In this document: positions 21,099-29,854 of the stretch, piece by piece
Position numbering within the stretch: position 1 is the stretch's first letter
Layout: every line of letters starts with the position of its first letter
Program-made: the position numbers and the translations under genes
Assembly: GCF_907164915.1 (NCBI RefSeq)
Contig: NC_061869.1
Location: 38,440,840-38,504,839, forward strand
DNA: 64,000 bases
DNA from: Impatiens glandulifera
Taxonomy: Eukaryota; Streptophyta; Magnoliopsida; Ericales; Balsaminaceae
Direction: 5' to 3'
Notes under the pieces: model-generated
Told to the model about the DNA's origin: nothing
Databases searched by the model: none
What the model saw: the letters and a program-made list of their open reading frames with translations, nothing else

Positions 21099-22895
21099 AT
21101 GTCTACCATATCCAAAGATGCCAGTGCTACAGCCATTCCAACTTTCTCTCGAGAAAACTACATTGTTTGGAAGAAAAGAGTTCGTGCTCATCTCTCTTCT
21201 CTTCATGATGACATGTGGAGCGTTATCACAGAAAGTCCTATCAAGATTGATAAGGAGAAGGCTAACTGGACCGCTGATGAAAAGAGGCAGAACAACCTCA
21301 ACAACATGGCTCTTGATGTTTTGTACAGATCTCTCGATGAAAGCATGTTCAACTACATCATCGAATGCGACACTGCCAATGAGGTCTGGGATAGACTCAC
21401 TCAACTGTGTGAGGGCAACGAGCAAACCAAGGAAAACAAGATCATGGTTGCCACTCAACAGTTCGACAGCTTCAAAATGCGTCCCGGTGAAATAATGAAC
21501 AATTTCGACACCAGATTCAGCAAAATCGTCTCCTCTCTGTCTATCCTAGGCAAGACTTATAGCAACCGAGAGCTTGCTATCAAGGTCATGCGTGCTCTTC
21601 CAAGAGAATGGGACATAAAGACTATGGCGATGAGAGAATCCAAAGATCTTAACAAGATCTCTCTCTTTGATCTCTTTGATGACCTCAAGGCCCATGAGTT
21701 CGAGCTGAACTGTAGGATGGAAGAAGATCAACCCACGTCCGTTATCATTGCCAAGGCGCTGGTGACTGCTGAAGAACCACCAACCGCTTCGGACGTGAAG
21801 ATGGCAGCTCAACAGCTGAGCAGCGATGCCATGTCTCTCTCTGTGAAGAAGTTTGGCGACTTCATGAAGAAGAGAAACTCTAACTCAAACTCTTCAAATT
21901 CTAATGATAATAGAAAATCTAAAGCTAATGTTACTTGTTTTAACTATGGTATTAAAGGTCATTATGCATTGGAATGCCGGAAGCCAAAGCGTGAAGATAC
22001 CAAGGATGATGGAAAAGAGCTGAAGGCTCTTATGGCAGGTGACGGGAAGAACAGAGGAAGCAGTTGTGGCTCCTATTTCTCATCTAGTGAAAGTGAAGAA
22101 GAAGAGGTGGCTTGCTTCATAGCAAGAGAAGATGAAGAAAGAACTCAGGAGACTGAGGTATTTGACTTCTCTTCCGAAAGGTTTTCAAGGGAACAACTGG
22201 TAGCTGCACTAGATGACATGGTCATTGAGTACAAAAAGCTAGTAGAATCCCTAAATGAAACTAAATCTTCATCAGATGTAAATAAACCAAATCTGTCTAA
22301 AGCTGAAGAGTCAAATGTTTTTGAAAAGAAGATTGAAGAGATCTCATCTGAGAATGAGATGCTCAAGGAACATATTCAAACCTTTTCATCTGAAAACAAA
22401 AGGTTAAACTATGTTGTCTGTGCATGGACAAGGTCTGGAGATGCTGTCAAATATCAGATCAGCATGTTGAAACCTGCTGGATCTAGATCCGGATTGGGAT
22501 TTGATAGCAATGACCCTAACCTGTCATGCAAAAAGTCAAAATCATATGACAAACTTAAGCCAATAAGTTTTGTCAAAGGAAGTATGACTGACATTGAATC
22601 TGATCCTATTCATGAAGAAGTGGCATTCAAAAATGAAATAGTTTATGTTCCGCCTACTGTTAGCTGGCTTAAGAATAAGCTAGAAAAAGCCAATAAGTCT
22701 GGCAATCTAAAACCCGACTCTAAGTCAAGGAGTTTTAAAAGAAAATCTTCTTTAAAAGCTAAAGGATCAGTGGCTAGCAGGAAGTCATCTACTAAGTCCA
22801 AATCTTATGCATTAATCACAACACAAAATGGGAAGTCCATCAGAATAACTCAAATATGGATTCCAAAGGGACTAATTGATCGAGGACCCAATTGA
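21099..22895 (+). CDS. gag: Gag of Sirevirus-like element B (598 aa, open)
   Basis: Structural protein of virus-like particles. Residues about 15-250 form the copia Gag domain (FSRENYIVWKKRVRAH, WSVITESPIKID, ENKIMVATQQFDSF). A CCHC-type knuckle follows at residues 280-293, but its second Cys is Tyr (C280, Y283, H288, C293), so zinc and RNA binding may be impaired. An acidic Ser/Glu stretch comes next, then a coiled coil at about 365-435 (EEISSENEMLKEHIQTFS), typical of large Sirevirus Gags. The C-terminus has the QIWIPKGLIDRGPN box that leads into pol in A; here TGA follows. This is the only element gene in the window without internal stops. The start is 43 bp after the primer site and matches the C copy. 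Confidence 0.9.
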   Translation: MSTISKDASATAIPTFSRENYIVWKKRVRAHLSSLHDDMWSVITESPIKIDKEKANWTADEKRQNNLNNMALDVLYRSLDESMFNYIIECDTANEVWDRLTQLCEGNEQTKENKIMVATQQFDSFKMRPGEIMNNFDTRFSKIVSSLSILGKTYSNRELAIKVMRALPREWDIKTMAMRESKDLNKISLFDLFDDLKAHEFELNCRMEEDQPTSVIIAKALVTAEEPPTASDVKMAAQQLSSDAMSLSVKKFGDFMKKRNSNSNSSNSNDNRKSKANVTCFNYGIKGHYALECRKPKREDTKDDGKELKALMAGDGKNRGSSCGSYFSSSESEEEEVACFIAREDEERTQETEVFDFSSERFSREQLVAALDDMVIEYKKLVESLNETKSSSDVNKPNLSKAEESNVFEKKIEEISSENEMLKEHIQTFSSENKRLNYVVCAWTRSGDAVKYQISMLKPAGSRSGLGFDSNDPNLSCKKSKSYDKLKPISFVKGSMTDIESDPIHEEVAFKNEIVYVPPTVSWLKNKLEKANKSGNLKPDSKSRSFKRKSSLKAKGSVASRKSSTKSKSYALITTQNGKSIRITQIWIPKGLIDRGPN

Positions 22896-23125
22896 GTATG
22901 GATACCAAAATGTGTAAATAGTTTCTTTTGTAGGTGATGTAGGAGGATTGCAGGAAGGAAGCTAGAAGAGTACTCCTCTAGGTACATAGCCTGGAAGATC
23001 AACAATAGAATTTGCCATTCTAGTAGAATAAATGTTTTTATTTGTTAAAAATATTTTTGGTCTTTGGACCACAAAAATTATTTACTAAATTCTTATGTCC
23101 GTATACATACTGAGAGGGAAAATTA
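22896..23125 (+). pseudogene. pol deletion scar in element B
   Basis: After gag, the linker VWIPKCVN and a degraded protease start (gtactcctctaggtacat, compare the SGCSRH codons of C) are visible to about 22990. From about 23020 the sequence aligns with the end of pol in C: ttagaaatgttttt in C versus aaatgtttttatttg here, then tgagagggaa versus tgagggggaa. All catalytic domains between them, about 3 kb, are absent. Confidence 0.65.
23111..23122 (+). other. Internal polypurine tract of element B
   Basis: TGAGAGGGAAAA corresponds to TGAGGGGGAAAT of C (48543-48554) and the reverse-strand tract of A. It lies 4.3 kb before the 3' LTR. Confidence 0.5.
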
Positions 23126-23560
23126 CTCTGGAAGTAAAGATACTCTCCAGACGAATATCCTTAATCGGTCTAATTAGACAAGGGTGTCTGAAAGAAACAG
23201 TTAGTACTTAGACATTTTTTTGCTCAAAATCCATTCATCCAAGTCTATATGTTGAGGTGTTATACCTAAGCAATTAGACGGACACGTCTAATAGACGTTA
23301 GACGTTTTTACGTCATGAGCAAGAGGATACTCACGTCTAATCAAACACACATCCAACATGTGGTGTTTATGAGGAATTATACGTACACTTCTAATAGACA
23401 TTAGACGGATTTTTATAACACGGAATTAGACGTATGCATCTAATAGACTCATCCGTCTAATAGATGTTTTGTTATATGGATTTATGGAGTAAGAAAAACG
23501 TCTAACTACGTGCCGATTATACTGATCAAGGACAACTGTCCCACGATTGGGAGTTATTTG

Positions 23561-23743
23561 TTTTTCCCGCTCAAAACATCAAACAGTCATCTCTTAACAC
23601 GTGTCTCTCAAGTTTAGAGAAAATGACTGATATACCCTCATTTTTAATGATGACTTCTTGAATAAGGACGTCTAACATTTATTAATGGGCCATACCCTTA
23701 AGAAGAGACGGTTATTCTGTATTTCCCTCTTCTGTCTATTTAA
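23561..23743 (+). promoter_or_regulatory. Putative internal promoter of ORF2 in B
   Basis: In order: E2F-like TTTTTCCCGC (23561-23570), G-box CACGTGTC (23598-23605) and TATTTAA (23737-23743), 123 bp before the ORF2 start codon. The same three motifs in the same order precede ORF2 in C (48967, 48981 and 49164, 49183). A has the E2F-like site and E has TATA boxes. Conservation across separate families suggests ORF2 is transcribed independently. This is inference from sequence only. Confidence 0.55.
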
Positions 23744-23865
23744 GGATATTAGTGCATGAGTTTGAAAACTTTCAATCTCTCGAAATCCTTAAGAAACCTA
23801 GCTTTCTTTGCATTTCTCTCTCTAAATCTCTCTGAAATATTGTGTCGGTTCATATTCTTTCGAAA

Positions 23866-26800
23866 ATGGTGAAGAAAATCACTTTGGGTCACTGTACTTT
23901 GCAGGTGGATTTTCCATCTGTATACACGTTCGATCAACCGGAAGTGGTGAAGATGTTCCAAACCCTAGAATATTCTGGGCTAAGGAAGTATCTAGGTGGA
24001 CCGTTCATATTCTACGAAAACAAAGTTCGCGAGTTCTTCAAAACGACAACTATGGTGGGTGAATCCATCGTAGCAACCGTCAACGGAATGGAGTTCTCTT
24101 TCGATGAAGTAGTTTATGCGGAGTTCTTTGAACTTCCTACGGAGGGACACATATTCGACTTGATCCTATCTTCAAAAATCATGGAAGAGATGAAGAGAAC
24201 CTTTTCTGCCGATGGTTCGATAATCCATGTAAATGGACCCAAAAAGGTGTTTAAACCGCATTTCATTCTGCTGAACGACGTGGTGGTAAAGGCACTGCAA
24301 GGGAAATCTGGCTCTTTCCATCTCTATAGTCAAGACCGTTTTGACTATATGTGTGCTATCTCAAAGGGAATCCAGGTAAACTAGGCTCATACCCTTTTTC
24401 AGAACTTGTGCTTTTCTATCTGTCAGACGAACAAGGAAAGTATAACATATACGGCTCAACTGAGTCTTCTGTTGAAGCATTTGGGTGTTCCTATTGGTGA
24501 ACCGTTGCAGATCAACTCTCCAAGAGTATTTACTGCTCTTACAGTGGGTAACACAATGATGAGGTTGAAGAACAGCCTTGAATCTGCATCTGGTGCTTCT
24601 AGTTACCAAACCGGTGGAAAGCCTTCTACCCGATCCAAGCCTTCTACTTCTGTTATGTCAACAGGGGCAAAAAGAATGAAAACGGTGAATGAGTCGGAGG
24701 CTAGTTTCTCTAGTCTGAAGAGTCCAAACAAGAAGGACTCTGAATCTGTCGATTCAAGGTTGAGGCAAGGTCCAGGCGTACTTGCTGCAACTCCAATGTC
24801 CTCATTATCCACTCCCTGAACTATTTTGAGGAAACCTTCGAGATCTTGTGTCTCAAAGGAGAAGAAGACAAAGGCGCCCCGCGCATCTAAATCTGTAAAG
24901 GTAAAGTCTTCCAAATCTATGACCGCTTTGCCTAAGTTTAATGTTCTCGTGGTAGAACAAGCTGAATCTGTATTTTCTCCCTTAAGGGAATGTGCTGAAG
25001 GGCATGCTGTTGAGTCAGCCGGTCCAAATGATAAAACTGTTGACAGGATTGAGTCTCCTGTTGTTCAAACTGATCTTGTAGCCGCCGGTGCTACAAAGTC
25101 ATCCAAACCAGAACAAGGTGTTGTTCTTATCCTTGTGTCTGGTGAACCCACCATTCCAGTTCCTAAAGATTCATTGGTAGCTGGGAAAGTTGTTCGTATG
25201 GAGCTTCCTGCTGAGCTCTGTAAGAAACCACAATCTGCGTTTGAATTGATGCATTCAAGAAGACAGATAGGTGGAATCGTGATCGGTGAATCGAGACCTA
25301 ATCCAAAACACGTAGAGGTTGTTGGAAAAGGAAAGAAAATCGCAATTCAAGCTCTTGAAAAGGTATCGGAGGCAACAGGGATTGTTGACCTCATTTTAGA
25401 GCAAGTTAAAGTTCTTACAGCTGAGAAACTGGAGATTTATGAATCTTGGTCCATGGAGAGACTATCTTCCAAGTACAACGATTCTTTGTCAAACTCTGCT
25501 ATAACTAAAGAATGGAAGAAGAGGGTGGCAAACGAAAAGAAAGTTCTGAAATGGGCAAGAACTTCAGAGGTTGCTGAGGCTTTGAAGAGAAAAGATTTAG
25601 TGGAAGCTTGTCTGTATGGAAAAGCTCTTTTCCCAATTTTCGAAGCCAGGAAGGCTAACTTCAATCCTGCTGAGAAAGGATCTGAAGTGGAAATGAAGGT
25701 TTTGAAGAAGCTAAACGATATCTTGGACAGTTACGTCTCTGTAGCTTCTCGACACATTCATGGCGCCAATTGCTCTGGCGCAGAACCTCTCAACGATGAT
25801 GAAGCTATGGATATTCCAGATGCTGAGAATGATGTTGATGAGCTAGATGCTGCTCTCTTGATCGAATTCGGGAATCTTTCTGCCGAAGAGAGACGCATTC
25901 TAGATCAACCTATTCAGGAGATTCCGAATGAAGAAGAAGAATAAGTGATTGTCCAAGAGCCTGAACAAGCTCTTGAGATAAATGAAGAAGAAGTTCTTAT
26001 AAAAGATGTGATTGAGGAGGCTGTTCATGCTCCTAAAGAAAATGAGATGATAACCCCTATTGCGAGAACAGAGGTTGTTCAAGAGAAAGTGGCCGAGGTT
26101 ACTCAGCCAGAAACTGTCAGAACTGAGGGGGAACCCTCCAAAGAAAAGAATGTTGAAGAAGGGAGTTCCTCTTCTGAGGAGGAACAGAATCAACAAGCAA
26201 CATTTATCAAGCCCCGTCTATTTCCCGACACCATTGTGGGAAATGTTCATGAAAACATCAATATTCCTATTCACTACACTAGAAATATGTATGAGAGATT
26301 TCAGAGAGCTGAAGAAGAAATTGAAGAAGAAAAGAGAGATGAAGTTGCTAGGAAAGCCGAAATGAATCAACCGGAGCAATCCTTACAGATTCACACTTAC
26401 TTTGAGCCAATTTAGAGCATGGCAACAGAGTCGGAAGAGATTTTCATCACATGAAGAATCTTCTGCCGGAGGAAATAAGGTGTTAAGATCTATGAGGTCT
26501 ATGCTCTCATTGATTCAGAAGACCATGACACAGGCCATGAACTTGAAGGAAGAAGAAAGAGAGGCTTTAGCAAGATTATCAAGGTCCTTACTGAATTGGA
26601 CAACACTTTGAAGAAGAACACATATGAGACTCATGTCGCAAATCTAAACTTCTCAAAGTTTGAAAAGCAACTCTTCAGCCATCAAACTGAATTACTGGAC
26701 ATTGAAAGGCAATTCAATGATGAACGTCACAAGGAGACATTAGAAGAATTTTGTCTAGTGAAGAATCAAATGGTGGAAATTCAGGGCTGTTTGAGTAGAA

Positions 26801-27215
26801 ATGACAATGAACGACAAGAGTTTGCTAACTCCATTGCTAGGAAGTTTCAAGCAAAGGAGGACACAAAGGCCAAAGCTGAATGTGCTCAACCTCGACCAGC
26901 TCAAGGTGAGTCAAGTAGAAGAAACGATGGTGTGTTAACCGCACAAGATCCAGGCGAGCTCCAAGCACTGATGATAATCCTAGGCCAACCAAGAGAGGTG
27001 GAGGTCGAAGCGGTGGTGAGCGTGGAGGTCGAAGTGGTGGTGGCCAGAGTAGGCTATCCAATGTTGATCAAGGTGGACATGCCAATGGTGGTGAACGCGG
27101 TGGAAGATCAAGTGGAGGCAGTCGTGGTGGTCGCAGCTATCCTCCTTATCTCAACATGCTTCCTGGTCAAGAAATGAGTCCAACCGATCCTCGAGTTAAA
27201 AGGGAAGAACAATAA
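23866..27215 (+). pseudogene. ORF2 of element B with C-terminal RGG tail
   Basis: The most complete ORF2 here. Met 23866 starts the domain: CTLQVDFPSVYTF, VVKMFQTLEYSGLRKYL, VREFFKTT, FELPTEG, YSQDRFDYMCAI, then VN followed by TAG where homologues have Trp (24382-24384), and YTAQLSLLLKHLGVPIGEP. Further breaks: TGA at 24817, TAA at 25942, TAG at 26413 and frameshifts near 26410-26600 and before 26990. A second conserved helical block lies at 25380-25770 (LEKVSEATGIVDLIL, EALKRKDLVEACLYGKALF, DSYVSVASRHIHG). Acidic linkers and a helical segment lead to the tail at 26991-27215 (KRGGGRSGGERGGRSGGG), an RGG box of the RNA-binding type. No signal peptide or transmembrane helix is evident, so it is env-like by position only. 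Confidence 0.8.
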
Positions 27216-27375
27216 TCTCTTTTTATACTCTATTTAAGTTTTTCAAACAATGTTTCTTTGTTGGTTATTTGAACACTGGTTTTGGATGTATGATGTAAGT
27301 GAACAAGGGTTTTGTTTATTTATATGATGAATGTATATTTTGGTATATGTTTGTAGGTTTCCAATTTCTTCATCA

Positions 27376-27388
27376 AAAATGGAGAAAT
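27376..27388 (+). other. 3' polypurine tract of element B
   Basis: AAAAATGGAGAAA(T) sits directly before the TGTTGGG start of the 3' LTR, the position of the plus-strand primer. Confidence 0.75.
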
Positions 27389-28289
27389 TGTTGGGTCAAA
27401 TTATTTTGACTAAGTGTTGAAATAATTTAATCACTGAGATTTTGATGATGAAATGACTTATGAATTTTGATGCAGGTGAATTGAAACAATATTTCATAAG
27501 ACTTAGCTCTAATGAGGGTCATTAGACCGATTTTGGCATTCAATGCATAGAATTAGACGTACAGTCTAACTCATCGGAGTTAGACGTGTAGTCTAATAGA
27601 CGTGTAACTAGACGGATGGTCTAATAAATACACGGAATTAGACGCAAGTCTAATGCATAGAATTAGACGTACAGTCTAACTCATCAGAGTTAGACGTGTA
27701 GTATAATGAATGCATAGAATTAGACGTACAGTCTAACTCACCGGAGTTAGACGTGTAGTCTAATGAATGTAAAGAATTAGACGTAAGTCTAATGAATACA
27801 CAGAATTAGACGTAAGTCTAATGCATTCGGAATTAGATGTACAGTCTAACTCACCGGAGTTAGACGTATAGTCTAATAGACTTGTAATTAGATGGATGGT
27901 CTAATAGATACTCGGAATTAGACGTACATTCTAACTCACCGGAGTTAGACGTGTAGTCTAATTAATGAAAGTTAGACGTGCGTCTAACTCCTTCAGACAA
28001 GTCTAAGGTAGAACCGGAATTAGACGTGTAGTCTAACTCAATGGAGTTAGACGTACCGTCTAATGGTTATTGGATAATTAGACGTGTAGTCTAATTAATG
28101 AAAGTTAGACGTGCGTCTAACTCCTTCAGACAAGTAAACAATTCCGCCTTGAATCTGTTTCAAGTGTTTACAAGTGTTCGTAGAATAGAAAGCAAATTAA
28201 ATCCCTAACAGGATTTCTTTCAAGCCGTTTTTCATAAGCCTTCATCCTTAGCCAGACCCCCGTCTTTATCGATAAAGTCGATCCTATCA
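27389..28289 (+). repeat. 3' LTR of element B with internal deletion
   Basis: Aligns with the 5' LTR from TGTTGGG through the palindromic array to cagacaagt (about 28125-28136), then jumps to aaacaattccgccttgaatc. In the 5' LTR this follows caagt at 20893-20897. The shared CAAGT (also 19995-19999 in the 5' LTR) marks a microhomology deletion of about 898 bp that removed the TATA-like box and flanking U3/R sequence. Confidence 0.9.
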
Positions 28290-28294
28290 AATTG
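28290..28294. repeat. Target-site duplication of element B, right copy
   Basis: AATTG directly after the 3' LTR terminus; pairs with 19221-19225. Element A's LTR resumes immediately after it. Confidence 0.95.
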
Positions 28295-29673
28295 TTAGAT
28301 AGATATCTCTGTGATTCCAGCAATTGTGTCTGACAGTTTTTCCGTTGTCCTTAAAGATCTTTAAATAGAGAGCAGGTACCAACGATCGGATCTTCTATAA
28401 TGACGCATGACAAACTTCCATTGGAATGCCTCCATAGTACATAACAGACTTTGAGCACCAGGATCGTGGCCGTACCAATCTGGTAGTGCGCCAAATATTC
28501 TTGTAGCATATTCCTACAAGAAACAAGTAGTGGGAAAAATATTTGCTTACGTGGCATTAGATAATTGGTTGCAACTGGCTATCGTACTGATCTGCAAAGG
28601 AAAGTGGAGCAGGAGTAGCATACATCTAGTTGATCATGGGTAGACGGATGTTAGCTTCAAGCAACTACTTAAGTATGACATTGGACGTTTTTCACTTAGA
28701 CTTGCAAGTCTAATGAAATTAGACGCCCACGTCTAGTAGCAGGATCCATTAGACCACCTGGTCTAATGGGATTAGACGACACGTCTAATTACGCATCCCT
28801 TCAGACTAATCTGAAGGAGTTAGACTGCACATCTAACTCTCATCTATTAGACGACACATCTAACTACGGTTCCCTTCAAACTAATCTGAAGGATTTAGAC
28901 TGCACATCTAACTCTCATCTGTTAGACGACATGTCTAACTATGGTTCCCTTCAGACTAATCTGAAGGAGTTAAACTGCACGTCTAACTACGTATCCGTTA
29001 GACTACACGTCTAACTACGTCTATTAGACTGCACGTCTAACTACGTATCCGTTAGACTGCACGTCTAACTACGTATCCGTTAGACTGCACGTCTAACTAC
29101 GTACCCGTTAGACTGCACGTCTAACTACGTCTGTTAGACTGCACGTCTAATTACATCTGTTAGACTGCACGTCTAATTACGTATCTGTTAGACTGCATGT
29201 CTAACTACATATCCGTTAGACTGCACGTCTAACTACGTATCTGTTTGATTGCACGTCTAACTACGTATCTATTAGACTGCACGTCTAACTACGTATATGT
29301 TAGACTACACGTCTAACTACGTCTATTAGACTGTACGTCTAACTACGTATCTGTTAGACTACACATCTAACTACGTTTGTTAAACTGCACGTCTAACTAC
29401 ATATCTGTTAGACTGCACGTCTAACTACGTATCTGTTAGACTGCATGTCTAACTACATATCCGTTAGACTGCACGTCTAACTATGTACCCATTAGACTGC
29501 ACGTCTAACTATTTATCCATTAGACTGCACGTCTAACTACGTATCCGTTAGATTGTACGTCTAACTACATCTGTTAAACTACACGTCTAACTACGTATTT
29601 TTAGAATGCACGTCAAACTACGTCTGTTAGACTGCACGTCTAACTATGTATTTGTTAGAGTGCATGTCTAACA
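28295..29673 (-). repeat. 5' LTR of element A, outer part
   Basis: Continues the A LTR with ttagatagatatctctgtg, matching the left LTR near 12179, and runs through the repeat array to the element start (minus-strand TGTTAGACATGCACTC) at 29673. The duplicated CGGTC follows at 29674-29678. On the minus strand a TATTTAAAG box lies near 28360. Confidence 0.88.
28690..29673. repeat. Expanded palindromic minisatellite in 5' LTR of A
   Basis: Roughly thirty or more units of about 26-28 bp, consensus gttagactgcacgtctaac plus a 7-9 bp spacer (tacgtatcc or tacgtct). The homogeneous part from 28980 to 29673 is absent from the other LTR, showing expansion after insertion or loss from the partner. The open frame crossing it (28766-29014) is incidental. 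Confidence 0.88.
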
Positions 29674-29850
29674 CGGTCTTTACTTTTAAAGTTATCATTT
29701 GAAAATCAGTTGTATAACGTTTGTGTTTTAACCTATTATTCTTTTGATTCAAAGCACGCTTAAGGTTTGTGCATTATTTAAAATATTAAAACTACAATAT
29801 TTAAATGCTGGTACATGTTGATGATGATATTATCTCAGTTAGAAGATAAT
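29674..29850 (+). repeat. Tat-like LTR repeat copy I, middle part
   Basis: Begins with the second CGGTC. tttgaaaatcagttgtataac, ttatttaaaatatt and atttaaatgctggtacatgt match copy II at about 56.75-56.89 kb and, inverted, copy III at about 61.02-61.16 kb. Confidence 0.7.
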
Positions 29851-29854
29851 ATAT

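Larger units (their letters stand above)
19226..28289 (+). mobile_element. Sirevirus-like element B, pol-less, nested in A's LTR
   Basis: 9064-bp plus-strand element with AATTG target duplications, TG...CA LTRs, Met-tRNA primer site, open gag, no pol, ORF2 and a 3' polypurine tract. Its 5' LTR is 1828 bp and the 3' LTR 901 bp, owing to a deletion of about 900 bp. In the first 180 or so aligned LTR bases I count three differences, all transitions, so insertion was fairly recent and later than A. Lacking protease, integrase, RT and RNase H, it would depend on proteins supplied in trans. Confidence 0.92.
11715..29673 (-). mobile_element. Sirevirus-like Ty1-copia element A, interrupted by element B
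   Basis: Minus-strand element bounded by CGGTC duplications. In its own direction it runs: 5' LTR (29673-28295 plus 19225-18764), Met-tRNA primer site (18761-18750), gag (about 18700-17600), pol (about 17480-14365), internal polypurine tract (about 14337-14327), truncated ORF2 (13535-13107) and 3' LTR (about 13117-11715). Without B it is about 8.9 kb. Its 5' LTR is 1841 bp and its 3' LTR only about 1.4 kb, because a deletion removed most of ORF2, the terminal polypurine tract and the LTR start. LTR ends differ at many positions, so A is clearly older than B. All genes are broken. Confidence 0.85.

Noticed and set aside
21081..21812. Minus-strand frames of 125 and 88 aa inside B gag
   Set aside because: Antisense shadows of an open, clearly recognisable gag on the plus strand.
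26837..27061. Minus-strand proline/arginine-rich frame (PPLRPPRSPPLRPP)
   Set aside because: Exact antisense of the RGG-coding tail of B ORF2.
28766..29014. 82-aa frame with repeated LDDTSNYGSLQTNLKELDC units
   Set aside because: It lies wholly inside the LTR palindromic array. Periodic translation of a minisatellite.
28980..29673. Regular direct repeats with short spacers resembling a CRISPR array
   Set aside because: Spacers are themselves repetitive, units are palindromic LTR minisatellites bounded by retrotransposon ends, and the DNA is plant nuclear. No cas genes.
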